21,006 bases of DNA from an uncultured Spongiibacteraceae bacterium (lineage in GTDB: Bacteria; Pseudomonadota; Gammaproteobacteria; Pseudomonadales; CAMLJR01): the NCBI GenBank assembly GCA_946480345.1, contig CAMLJR010000036.1, positions 1 through 21,006 on the forward strand, read 5' to 3'. The translations under genes were made by a program, and so were the position numbers. The first letter of the stretch is position 1, and the number at the start of each line of letters is the position of its first letter. The notes under the pieces are model-generated. The model was not told the DNA's origin and did no database searches. It was given only the letters and a program-made list of their open reading frames with translations. Of this stretch, positions 1 to 7,159 are shown piece by piece.

Positions 1-15
1 AACAGTCTGTTAATG
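1..15 (-). other. Possible edge of the integron attI recombination site
   Basis: The first bases read AAC-AGTCT-GTT on the plus strand, an 11-base palindrome (AACAG-T-CTGTT). A simple attI site has two inverted integrase-binding boxes, RYYYAAC and GTTRRRY, a few bases apart, on the upstream side of intI. Read on the minus strand, away from intI, the window would end in the GTT of the crossover box (G^TTRRRY). Only three bases of that box are present, so this is an inference from position and partial symmetry. Its distance of about 240 bases from the intI start is compatible with attI sites. Confidence 0.35.
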
Positions 16-42
16 AGGCCGACGGCCTCATAATAATTATTA
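13..42. repeat. Two adjacent palindromes upstream of intI
   Basis: ATGAGGCC (13-20) and GGCCTCAT (24-31) form an 8-bp inverted repeat around GAC. It runs straight into TAATAATTATTA (31-42), a perfect 12-base palindrome. No T-run follows the GC stem directly on either strand, so an intrinsic terminator is not well supported. The position suggests it could belong to the attI region or be a hairpin at the edge of a former cassette. The function is unknown. Confidence 0.6.
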
Positions 43-173
43 GCGGGCAAGCCTTTTTAATTTTTGAGAAAAAATCCATCGGTTCTTAAATCCCTGTTTC
101 TAAAGGGCGGAAATGCGAAGTTGAAAAGACTGTGAAGTGTTATGTGGAATCATTCAAGCATAAAGGGTTGAAT

Positions 174-203
174 TTGCCAAATTACGGAGATACTGTATAT
201 AAA
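174..203 (+). promoter_or_regulatory. Sigma70-type promoter of intI
   Basis: TTGCCA (174-179) and TATAAA (198-203) are separated by 18 bases and lie about 40 bases upstream of the intI start codon. The -10 hexamer lies inside the LexA box at 193-208, so a bound repressor would block it. Called by eye from consensus similarity. Confidence 0.7.
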
Positions 204-208
204 AACAG
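193..208 (+). promoter_or_regulatory. LexA (SOS) box over the intI promoter
   Basis: The sequence CTGTATATAAAAACAG matches the CTGT-N8-ACAG LexA operator, with the favoured TATATA-like AT core and flanking TA on the left. It overlaps the -10 element of intI. LexA control of integron integrases is established for mobile and Vibrio integrons, so intI here is very probably induced by DNA damage. Confidence 0.88.
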
Positions 209-244
209 CATTACTCACATTGGGAATTTCAGAGAGGGAGCTCA

Positions 245-1225
245 ATGGCCGCTTCGCCGTTTTTAACTGCATTGCGCGAATTCATGATGGTGCGTCGCTA
301 TAGCCGCCGTACCATCGATTCGTATTTGCACTGGATTAAATATTTCATTCTCTTTCATGAGAAGCGTCATCCTTCCGAGTTGGGCGCGGACCATGTCGCG
401 AATTTTCTAACGCATTTAGCGGTCGAGCGGCACGTTGCTGCGGCGACACAGGCGATTGCGCTGAATGCGCTGGTATTTCTGTTCGACAAATTTTTGCAAA
501 AGCCGCTGGGTGATGTTGGCGAATTTCGTCGTGCTTCGCGTCAGCGCAAGTTGCCCGTTGTGCTGACGGTCAACGAGATTCGCGACATGCTTCGGCAGTT
601 GCAGGGCGAGCATTCTTTAATGGTCTCCCTGTTATATGGTTCTGGTTTGCGTCGGATCGAATTGCTGCGCCTTCGCGTTAAAGATATCGATCTGGATAAT
701 CTTCAGGTTCAGGTATGGTGCGGTAAAGGCGGAAAACATCGGCTGACTACGCTCGCGCCGGAGTTGATTCCTCTTTTAAAAAGTCAGATCAAACAGGTCG
801 GAGCGTATTTGGAGAGGGATAAACTGCGTACTGACTACGCCGGCGTATGGATGCCGGATGCGTTGGCTCGAAAATACAGCACCGCAGCGAAAAGCTTGAA
901 CTGGCAGTATCTGTTTCCTTCAACGCGGCTCAGTTTTGAGCCGGGCACACAATTTCTCCGGCGCCATCACTTCGATGAAACGGGGCTGAATCGTCTCGTG
1001 CGTCACGCTGCGCGCAAGGCCGGAATAAAGAAGGATGTCAGTTGTCACACGCTGCGGCATGCTTTCGCCACGCATTTATTACAGGAGGGCGCGGATATTC
1101 GCACGGTGCAGCAACAACTCGGTCACGCAGATGTGAAAACTACCGAGATTTACACACATGTTTTGAAGCAAGGTGCGCACGGCGTGCGTAGCCCGCTAAG
1201 TAATTTACTCACCGCGCATCACTAA
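245..1225 (+). CDS. intI: Integron integrase IntI (tyrosine recombinase)
   Basis: Site-specific tyrosine recombinase that inserts and excises gene cassettes at attI and attC sites. The 326 residues are near the usual IntI length of about 320-340. The N-terminal SAM-like core-binding domain spans about 5-90 and the catalytic domain about 100-320. Catalytic residues are all visible: R136 (GSGLRR), the lysine region GKGGK (160-164), H268 and R271 (CHTLRH), H294 (LGHAD) and Y303 (IYTHV). The segment around 200-228 (VWMPDALARKY, then NWQYLFPS) is the extra IntI-specific patch that separates IntI from XerC/XerD. The ATG is preceded by GAGGGAG (234-240). Expression is probably LexA-controlled. It appears intact. 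Its last 17 bases overlap the convergent lipoprotein gene. No cassette or complete attC is visible, and cassettes would lie left of the window. Confidence 0.96.
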   Translation: MAASPFLTALREFMMVRRYSRRTIDSYLHWIKYFILFHEKRHPSELGADHVANFLTHLAVERHVAAATQAIALNALVFLFDKFLQKPLGDVGEFRRASRQRKLPVVLTVNEIRDMLRQLQGEHSLMVSLLYGSGLRRIELLRLRVKDIDLDNLQVQVWCGKGGKHRLTTLAPELIPLLKSQIKQVGAYLERDKLRTDYAGVWMPDALARKYSTAAKSLNWQYLFPSTRLSFEPGTQFLRRHHFDETGLNRLVRHAARKAGIKKDVSCHTLRHAFATHLLQEGADIRTVQQQLGHADVKTTEIYTHVLKQGAHGVRSPLSNLLTAHH

Positions 1226-1718
1226 TCTCACCATTCATCGATTGCACACGCACCGATTTCCAATAGGTGCGTGCCCAATATTGATCGTCGAGGTTCGATA
1301 GCATCACGCCTTTTTCTGTCGAGGCATGCAGGAATTTTCCATCTTCGAGATAAATGCCGACGTGGCGCACGCTACGGCCAGTGCGGAAAAATACGAGATC
1401 GCCCGTTGTTAAATCGCGTTGATGAATATCTGGGCCGACGTTGACTTGTTCGTCGGTGCTGCGCGGTAATTTAATATTGAATTGTTGTTGATAGGTGAGA
1501 TAGACAAAGCCCGAGCAATCGACGCCGGTTTTAGTCATGCCGCCCATTTTATATTTCACGCCTTTCCATTGTTGATATTGCGCGTAGAGCGCTTGCTTGA
1601 CGCGGTTCTGCTCGGATGCCGATTGCGGTGCATTATCAATTGGCGGATTGCTACTGCAACCAGTGAGCTGGAGTGAGAAAAAAATTAGCAATGGAGATAA
1701 CAACAGTAACTTGCGCAT
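1209..1718 (-). CDS. NlpC/P60 family lipoprotein, MepS/NlpC-like peptidoglycan endopeptidase
   Basis: Probable outer-membrane-anchored murein endopeptidase of the Spr(MepS)/NlpC type, cutting peptide cross-links or stems in peptidoglycan. From the ATG at 1718 the 169-residue product has a lipoprotein signal (MRKLLLL, hydrophobic stretch, lipobox LTGC with C21). The NlpC/P60 domain spans about 40-160. The catalytic triad is visible: C68 in GVDCSGFVY, H119 in RHVGIYL and H131 in FLHAS. LPRSTDEQ and TGDLVFFRTG are also typical of Spr and NlpC. A longer frame opens at 1790, but the 24 extra residues precede the signal peptide and include repeat-encoded sequence, so I reject that start. The 3' end overlaps intI tail to tail. 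MepS versus NlpC cannot be settled by eye. Confidence 0.93.
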   Translation of the reverse strand: MRKLLLLSPLLIFFSLQLTGCSSNPPIDNAPQSASEQNRVKQALYAQYQQWKGVKYKMGGMTKTGVDCSGFVYLTYQQQFNIKLPRSTDEQVNVGPDIHQRDLTTGDLVFFRTGRSVRHVGIYLEDGKFLHASTEKGVMLSNLDDQYWARTYWKSVRVQSMNGEISDAR

Positions 1719-1741
1719 GGCCGATTCTGATCGATATCGAA

Positions 1742-1777
1742 AGGTACAGAGGTATAGGTACAGAGATATAGGTGACA
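1742..1777. repeat. 14-bp tandem repeat in the 5' region of the NlpC/P60 gene
   Basis: Two 14-base units, AGGTACAGAGGTAT (1742-1755) and AGGTACAGAGATAT (1756-1769), differ at one base and are followed by a partial third copy, AGGTGACA (1770-1777). They lie 24-59 bases upstream of the lipoprotein start codon, where promoter or 5' leader sequence is expected. They could be stacked regulator sites or a simple slippage repeat. Confidence 0.85.
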
Positions 1778-1810
1778 TGCAGTATAGCAATCGCCCGGCT
1801 GCACGTTTTC

Positions 1811-4800
1811 TCAGTTTACTTCCATCGTGACTTGCCGCCCCGGCTTGTCGTCGGCGCCGAGATCAACCGGTTTAATCGATGCGCGATCGGGCGCCAAGCC
1901 GTGTTGCGCAACCAGTTCCTGTTTGACGGCCAACGCGCGGCTGCTGGCAAGTTCTTGTAATGCACTTGCGGGCAGTTCGATGTTGTCGCGAATCCAGTCG
2001 TTCATTTGCATTGGCTGAAGTGCGGTCGCGTCCTGTTCCGGGTAGCGCTTTTTGAACAGCTTCGCTACCGCCTGGCCCCATCGTGTCGACTGCGAGCGAA
2101 CATCCTCGGTAGTGATCTTGCTGTCATTCATCAGCTCGCGATTCAGCGTTAAATCGCGCAGCGCTTCCAGATCCTGGCTCGGGCTCACATGGCCGGTAAT
2201 TGCGAGATTTAATGCGGATTTTTTTTGCAGTGCGGCAACCAGTTTGTTGAGCTTGTCGTTGTGCGCTGGCACGATCTGGTCGCTGCCGGGTTCGAACTCG
2301 ATACGGTCGAGTTGGTCGTCTTCGCTGCCGCCGGCGAGTCTCGCGAGTGCGCGAAACGGCGAACTGGCAGTTTTGAAAATCAAATTGCGAAACGCTTTCC
2401 AAATAATATTGCCGACGCTGAAATCGGGGTCGTCGACATTGCCGGTGACGTCTACTCCCAGATCCATCACGCCGTTTGCATCGGTTAATAAATAAATCGC
2501 AAAGCGCAGCGGCAAATCTTTTACTTTCGGGCCGCTCACTTGCTCGCCCAAACGTAATTCGTTGACGACGATGCGGTTGGTGCCTTGTATGCGTCCGTTT
2601 TTCAGCGTGTAAACGAGCTGCACGGTGAGGCGTCCGCTGTCGATCAAATAACCGGCGTAAGTCCCCGAGTAGGGTGTCAGCGTGGCTAAATCCAGGTTGG
2701 TAATATCGAGTGCAACTTTCACCGCAGGTGGGTTGATGAATGGAGCGGCGGTTCCCGTTAGCGCGACAGGCGCGTAACCGTCGACCGTTCCTTTCATCGC
2801 GATACGCGCCGGCTTATTCGTCTGATTGTTGAGTGCTTCGATATCGCCGGTGAGCTGCGTAATCGTTGTATGAAACGCCTTGCTCAATGAATTGTCGCGG
2901 AAGTCGATTGAAGCATTATCGAAATGAATTTTGTCGACCGCGAATTTCCAGGCATCCGCTGATTTATTTGCGGGCGTTGCTTTGGGTGATGCGGTGCTTG
3001 ATGTACTTGTCGTGGATTTGCCCGTGGATTTAGCTGTGGAGTTTGATGCTGCCATCAGCTGTTGGAAATTATTCGTACCGCCCGCGTTGATGCGAAATTG
3101 TGCCCACGGATCGACGATATCGACACGGCGCAATTGCACGCGCTGCTTTTGAATATCGAGCGCGAGGTCATGCCATTGCAGTTGCTTCCATGCCACCAGC
3201 TTGCGATGGTCAGGCAGCTGCTGGAGTTCCAGTTGATCGATATGACCATCGGTATGCACGGTCACCGGCTTGCCATCGCGCAGCGTCAATTTGGTTTGTG
3301 CGCTGAGGAGGCCGTTGACGAGCTTTGCCTGCATCTGTTGTTTTAGCAGTGGATTGAACCATTGCAGCGGCACCGCCGTCAGCGCGATATCGAGATCGCC
3401 TTTCACATTTTTCGGCACGATCGCGCCGGTTATCGCAAGTTGTGCGGTGTTGTTGAACGACGATTTGAATGACACACGCAGTGCTTCGGGATCCGGCCAG
3501 CGCACATTCGTTATTTGCAGTTCGAGCGGTGCGAGCTGCATCGGCAGATTGTCGAGCTGGCTCGCACGCCAATGGAGGCCGCCGCCATTCGCGGCGATTT
3601 CGTCGATTTGTATTTGCCACGGCGAGGGTGGGTCTGGTTCTTCATCGTCAGCACCCGCGAACGCGAGCATATCGAGCAGACTCATATGCTTGTCGCGGTT
3701 CCATCCTTTAATCGTCGGTTGATCGAGCATCGCTTTCGCGATTTGCGCGCGCGGCAGCGAGCTGTCGACTTCAATGCCTTCGATGTGTAATGCATTAAAG
3801 TGGATGTACGTGTCGGCATCGATGCGCGATTGCAGTTTTACGTCGTGCAGATTGGCGCTGCTGCCGCTGATGGTGTATCGCAGCGCATCGTTCCAGTTGA
3901 CGTTGTAATTAATGTCGCCATCAAGCAGCGCACTCTGCGTATCGAATGACAGTCGATTCGCGAGATAACGCCAGCCTGGCAACAAATCGATATTACGCAG
4001 CTGCGCCGTGCCGCGCGTAATTTTATTGGCGAGCGATATGTCGCCTTTGATTTGCACGGTGCCATTGCTGCCATCGCGCAGTGAAATCGTAAATGGCTCG
4101 GCGTCTTTGGCTGTAGTGGACAGCTTGTCGAACTTGATTTCGAGGTCGCGCAGTTGGGTGGCGAACGGTTGCTGCTCGCGCAGGAATTTCGCTTCAATGG
4201 TTTTGATCGAACCGCTAAATGCACGGGCACTAGCAATGAGCGCTGGGTTCGAACTGGCGCTTTTTTCAGCCGCAGTGGTGAATGCATCAAGCGCGATAGC
4301 GATATTGTCCACATTGACCGCGAGCGGTTCGCTTAAGTAGGGCGCCCGCACGCCGAGATGCGCTGCGGATAATTCGATCCGATGAATGGTAATCGCGGGG
4401 AGTTCGCCGCTTTTTTCAGCTTTAGGTGCGGGAGGATTTTTTGCTGCTTGTGCAGCACGATAGTCGAGAATATCGCTGAAGTTGTAACGCTCGGCGCTGG
4501 TCTGATCGATTTGTGCGTACAGACCTTGCAGGCGCAGTGCGTCGAGCACCAGATGGCGCTGCCAAACGCTCGCGAGCGAGACATTTGCGTAAAGGCTTTC
4601 AGCCGCCCAGAGGCGGCTGCCGTCAGGATTGTTGCTGGTTACACCGCGGACCGCAAAGGACAGGGCAAAGGGATTCAGCCAGATGATTTTATCGATATGC
4701 AATTCGCGACCGGTCTGCTCGCGATAAATTTTAGGGGTGAAAAAATTCACCAACGGCGTGGCGAGCAGCATCACCAGTGCAAGATAGGCGACGTAGATTA

Positions 4801-4843
4801 TTGCGATAATTTTGATGACACGCGGAATACGCAACGGAGTCAT
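1811..4843 (-). CDS. DUF748 / AsmA-like inner-membrane-anchored envelope protein
   Basis: Large 1010-residue envelope protein of the AsmA-like superfamily with a DUF748-type body. One N-terminal transmembrane helix (about 9-32) anchors a periplasmic body rich in alternating beta strands, as in AsmA, YhdP and TamB proteins, some of which are implicated in phospholipid transport between membranes. The conserved DUF748 block lies at about 776-835 (LPLRFAIYLLTDANGVMDLGVDVTG, then DDPDFSVGNIIWKAF and SPFRALARLAGG). A Ser/Thr/Lys/Ala-rich low-complexity linker sits at about 600-627. The tail (about 845-1010) starts with IEFEPGSDQI and ITGHVSP, resembling an OmpA-like domain but divergent. AGGAAGG (4853-4859) is a good ribosome site for this ATG. 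The exact substrate is unknown. Confidence 0.88.
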   Translation of the reverse strand: MTPLRIPRVIKIIAIIYVAYLALVMLLATPLVNFFTPKIYREQTGRELHIDKIIWLNPFALSFAVRGVTSNNPDGSRLWAAESLYANVSLASVWQRHLVLDALRLQGLYAQIDQTSAERYNFSDILDYRAAQAAKNPPAPKAEKSGELPAITIHRIELSAAHLGVRAPYLSEPLAVNVDNIAIALDAFTTAAEKSASSNPALIASARAFSGSIKTIEAKFLREQQPFATQLRDLEIKFDKLSTTAKDAEPFTISLRDGSNGTVQIKGDISLANKITRGTAQLRNIDLLPGWRYLANRLSFDTQSALLDGDINYNVNWNDALRYTISGSSANLHDVKLQSRIDADTYIHFNALHIEGIEVDSSLPRAQIAKAMLDQPTIKGWNRDKHMSLLDMLAFAGADDEEPDPPSPWQIQIDEIAANGGGLHWRASQLDNLPMQLAPLELQITNVRWPDPEALRVSFKSSFNNTAQLAITGAIVPKNVKGDLDIALTAVPLQWFNPLLKQQMQAKLVNGLLSAQTKLTLRDGKPVTVHTDGHIDQLELQQLPDHRKLVAWKQLQWHDLALDIQKQRVQLRRVDIVDPWAQFRINAGGTNNFQQLMAASNSTAKSTGKSTTSTSSTASPKATPANKSADAWKFAVDKIHFDNASIDFRDNSLSKAFHTTITQLTGDIEALNNQTNKPARIAMKGTVDGYAPVALTGTAAPFINPPAVKVALDITNLDLATLTPYSGTYAGYLIDSGRLTVQLVYTLKNGRIQGTNRIVVNELRLGEQVSGPKVKDLPLRFAIYLLTDANGVMDLGVDVTGNVDDPDFSVGNIIWKAFRNLIFKTASSPFRALARLAGGSEDDQLDRIEFEPGSDQIVPAHNDKLNKLVAALQKKSALNLAITGHVSPSQDLEALRDLTLNRELMNDSKITTEDVRSQSTRWGQAVAKLFKKRYPEQDATALQPMQMNDWIRDNIELPASALQELASSRALAVKQELVAQHGLAPDRASIKPVDLGADDKPGRQVTMEVN

Positions 4844-4883
4844 GTAAACGAACCTTCCTGTTTAAATGCGGTCCAGGTCAAGC

Positions 4884-4930
4884 GGCAGCAGTATGATATG
4901 GAATCAATTGGCAGCCGTATGATATGCAAT
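4884..4930. repeat. Pair of 21-bp direct repeats in the DUF748-lemA divergent intergenic region
   Basis: The 21-base segments at 4884-4904 and 4910-4930 match at 19 positions (common core GTATGATATG, flanked by GGCAGC and AAT), with a 26-base period. They sit between two divergently transcribed genes. Each contains TATGAT, which resembles a -10 element. They may be paired binding sites for a regulator or a duplicated promoter element. Confidence 0.85.
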
Positions 4931-4958
4931 GTAGTTTCGCGCTGGTGCGGTAGTTTCG
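4931..4958. repeat. Second short direct repeat upstream of lemA
   Basis: GTAGTTTCG occurs at 4931-4939 and 4950-4958, a 19-base period, directly after the 21-bp repeat pair. It lies 47-74 bases upstream of the lemA start codon, where regulator sites are plausible. At nine bases, a chance match cannot be excluded. Confidence 0.6.
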
Positions 4959-5004
4959 ACAAGCGTAAAGTGTGCCACGGTCGATTTATTTTGGAGATAT
5001 AACG

Positions 5005-5592
5005 ATGCGCCGGATTGGATTTTTATTTGCATTGCTGCTGCCATTGCTTGCAGGTTGCGGCATTAACAATATTCCCACGCTCGATGAGCAGGTAAAGGCG
5101 GCGTGGGGCCAAGTTGAAAATCAATATCAGCGCCGTGCCGATTTAGTGCCCAATCTGGTGGAAACGGTAAAGGGTTATGCCGCGCACGAGCAGGAAACAC
5201 TGCAAGCCGTCGTGGAGGCTCGTGCCAAGGTGGGGTCGTTTCAGGTCGATAGTAATTTGATCAACGATCCGCAGCGCTTAAAGGAATTCGAAGCGGCACA
5301 AGCGCAAATGCGAAGCGCGCTGCAACGATTAATGGTTGTGGTTGAGCAATATCCCGATCTGAAAGCGAATCAGAATTTCCTCGCATTGCAATCGCAACTC
5401 GAAGGTACCGAAAATCGTATCGCTGTTGCGCGTCGCGATTATGTGCAGGCGGTGCAGAGCTATAACACGGAAATTCGCACATTCCCCGGCCTCATCTGGC
5501 ACAAGATTATGTACAGCGACATGCCGGTGCGCGAAACGTACCAGGCGACTTCTGAAAATGCGGATAAAGCACCGGCGGTGAAATTTAATTGA
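5005..5592 (+). CDS. lemA: LemA family lipoprotein
   Basis: LemA-family envelope protein of 195 residues. The chosen ATG (5005) gives a clear lipoprotein signal, MRRIGFLFALLLPLLAGC with C18 as the lipidated cysteine, and is preceded by GGAG (4993-4996) at good spacing; the in-frame start at 4972 would bury this signal. The long helical body carries the family hallmarks WGQVENQYQRRADLVPNLVETVKGYA (W36 region), the alanine- and glutamate-rich second helix, and YNTEIRTFPG near the C terminus. The biochemical role of LemA proteins is not settled. They commonly sit next to TPM-domain genes, exactly as here: the next two genes encode TPM proteins, so the three probably form one operon with a shared envelope function. 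Confidence 0.94.
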   Translation: MRRIGFLFALLLPLLAGCGINNIPTLDEQVKAAWGQVENQYQRRADLVPNLVETVKGYAAHEQETLQAVVEARAKVGSFQVDSNLINDPQRLKEFEAAQAQMRSALQRLMVVVEQYPDLKANQNFLALQSQLEGTENRIAVARRDYVQAVQSYNTEIRTFPGLIWHKIMYSDMPVRETYQATSENADKAPAVKFN

Positions 5593-6356
5593 TCGACGGT
5601 CGTTGTGTGTCATTTCCCCTTTTTATTAAAAAGGGGAAATGGGAGATTTTGCTGTTACTGCTTTTTCTATTCGTACTTTCTCCATCGACATTCGCCGATC
5701 CGAAATTCCCGCCGCTGACTGGCCGCGTGGTCGATCAAGCGAATTTGTTATCCGCCGCTGAGTTACAGCAATTAAGCGCGCAGCTCGAAGCATTCGAGCG
5801 CACCAGCGGGATTCAAATCGTTGTCGCCACGCTGCCGGATTTGCAGGGTTATCCCATCGAGGAATTTGGATACCAGCTCGGTCGCCATTGGGGCATTGGT
5901 CAGAAAGATAAAAATAACGGCGCGCTGCTGATCGTTGCACAAGCCGAACGCACTGTGCGCATCGAAGTCGGATACGGATTGGAAGGCGCGCTCACCGATG
6001 CAATATCCGCCAATATCATCAACGCCGTCATCGTGCCGCAATTCAAGCGCGGGCAGTTCGCTGTCGGCATCGAGCAGGGCGCGGGCGCCATCATGCAGGC
6101 GTTAAAGGGCGAATATGAGCCGCGCCGTGCGCGCTCGCAGGATTCATCGCGCGGCGGCTCATTGTTCTGGTTCATGTTGCTCGTCGTTGGCGTTATCGTG
6201 CTGCGCAGTTTCGGTGGACCTGGTAGTGGCTTTGGCGGCGGTCGTCGCGGCGTGTTTCTCCCGGGTGGTTTTGGTGGTGGAGGCGGTTTCGGCGGCGGTG
6301 GATTTTCAGGGGGTGGTGGTGGATTCGGTGGCGGCGGTGCTTCGGGAAACTGGTGA
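5589..6356 (+). CDS. TPM-domain protein with glycine-rich C terminus (YgcG family)
   Basis: Membrane protein with a TPM domain (about 42-165) facing the periplasm. An N-terminal hydrophobic signal (about 20-36, ending TFADP), a transmembrane segment (about 183-200) and a tail of GGGFGGGGF-type repeats (about 201-255) follow the usual YgcG layout. TPM hallmarks include VDQANLLS, TSGIQIVVATLP, NNGALLIVAQAERTVRIEVGYGLEGALTD and the following IIPQF-like segment. The start is uncertain. TTG at 5589 overlaps the lemA stop (TTGA, suggesting coupling), GTG at 5607 gives a neat signal peptide beginning SFPLFIKKGK, and TTG at 5649 lies just after GGGAG. The perfect palindrome 5612-5640 is coding with either of the first two starts and intergenic with the last. 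Confidence 0.9.
   Translation: MIDGRCVSFPLFIKKGKWEILLLLLFLFVLSPSTFADPKFPPLTGRVVDQANLLSAAELQQLSAQLEAFERTSGIQIVVATLPDLQGYPIEEFGYQLGRHWGIGQKDKNNGALLIVAQAERTVRIEVGYGLEGALTDAISANIINAVIVPQFKRGQFAVGIEQGAGAIMQALKGEYEPRRARSQDSSRGGSLFWFMLLVVGVIVLRSFGGPGSGFGGGRRGVFLPGGFGGGGGFGGGGFSGGGGGFGGGGASGNW
5612..5640. repeat. 29-base perfect palindrome between lemA and the first TPM gene
   Basis: Two 14-base arms, ATTTCCCCTTTTTA (5612-5625) and TAAAAAGGGGAAAT (5627-5640), are perfect inverted repeats around one base. The hairpin begins 19 bases after the lemA stop. Its right arm holds AAGGGG, which could serve as a ribosome-binding site for the TTG start at 5649, so folding could mask it. There is no U-tract on the plus strand after the stem, so a classic terminator is unlikely. 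Confidence 0.9.
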
Positions 6357-6982
6357 TGGCATTACTGACTAAAGAACAGCAGCAGCGTGTTGCCGAGGCT
6401 ATTGCAACGGTTGAACGCGATACCGATGCCGAACTGGTGACGGTGCTGGCTTATCGATCCGATGATTACACGCACATCCCCACTTTATGGGCAGCGGCGC
6501 TCGCGCTACTGACGCCGGGTGTATTGGCTTTAACGCCGTTATGGCTGCACCCTTGGGATTTATTGCTGGCGCAGTGGGGCGTATTTTTACTGCTCGCTGT
6601 GTTATTGCGCTGGCAGCCGTTGCATTCGCGGCTTGTGCCGAAAAAATTGAAACGCTGGCGCGCATCGCATCTTGCGCATCGGCAGTTTCTCGCGCAAAAC
6701 CTGCATCACACCAACGGCGAAACCGGGTTGTTAATTTTTGTCAGCGAGGCCGAGCATTACGTGCAAATTCTCGCAGATAGAGGAATCGATCAACACGTTG
6801 CACCGGAGCAGTGGCAGGCGATTGTCGATGCGTTTATCGCGAAGGTGCGGCGTGGCGAAACATTGCAGGGATTTCTCGACTGCATTCATCAATGCGGAGA
6901 ATTATTAAAAACCCATGTGCCCGCAACCCATGCCAAAAACGAATTACCCAATCGGATGATTGTGCTCGAACATCCGTATTGA
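6356..6982 (+). CDS. TPM-domain membrane protein, second of pair
   Basis: Product of 208 residues starting at the ATG that overlaps the previous stop (TGATG at 6354-6358), a strong sign of translational coupling. The N-terminal part (about 4-40: LTKEQQQRVAEAIATVERDTDAELVTVLAYRSDDYTH) and the part after the membrane region (about 105-185: TGLLIFVSEAEHYVQILADRGIDQ) together form a TPM-like domain. Two hydrophobic helices, about 43-62 and 67-86, interrupt it. This split layout is typical of the second TPM gene beside lemA. Catalytic activity is unproven for bacterial TPM proteins, which have been discussed as phosphatases or as photosystem/envelope maintenance factors. It is the last gene of the lemA operon. 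Confidence 0.88.
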   Translation: MALLTKEQQQRVAEAIATVERDTDAELVTVLAYRSDDYTHIPTLWAAALALLTPGVLALTPLWLHPWDLLLAQWGVFLLLAVLLRWQPLHSRLVPKKLKRWRASHLAHRQFLAQNLHHTNGETGLLIFVSEAEHYVQILADRGIDQHVAPEQWQAIVDAFIAKVRRGETLQGFLDCIHQCGELLKTHVPATHAKNELPNRMIVLEHPY

Positions 6983-6998
6983 TCAGTAGAAACGGGTG

Positions 6999-7021
6999 CG
7001 AAATTACGCTTGCGTAATTCG
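6999..7021. repeat. Small-loop hairpin after the second TPM gene
   Basis: AATTACGC (7002-7009) and GCGTAATT (7012-7019) are perfect inverted repeats around TT. The stem is extended by CG/CG across one bulged A at 7001. It starts about 20 bases after the stop codon at 6982. No T-run follows, so it does not look like a standard intrinsic terminator, but it may mark the 3' end of the operon mRNA. Confidence 0.75.
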
Positions 7022-7159
7022 TCCTGACCTGCGGTGCGGCGATATTGCTATTTGATGGCGCCTGGTTTAATTTTTGTGCGCGCTGTACGGATTTCGATCC
7101 GGTGGTCTGGCAATAAATTTAAAAATAATCGCATCAACACCACTAAAGCGAGAATCTTC

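Noticed and set aside
1..244. Complete attC site or cassette inside the window
   Set aside because: Only one GTTRRRY match (GTTGAAT, about 167-173) exists, in the wrong context and without a partner RYYYAAC at attC spacing.
3838..4314. 158-residue minus-strand frame inside the DUF748 gene
   Set aside because: It is an alternate-frame shadow of the long DUF748 reading frame, rich in Ser, Arg and Cys, with no domain.
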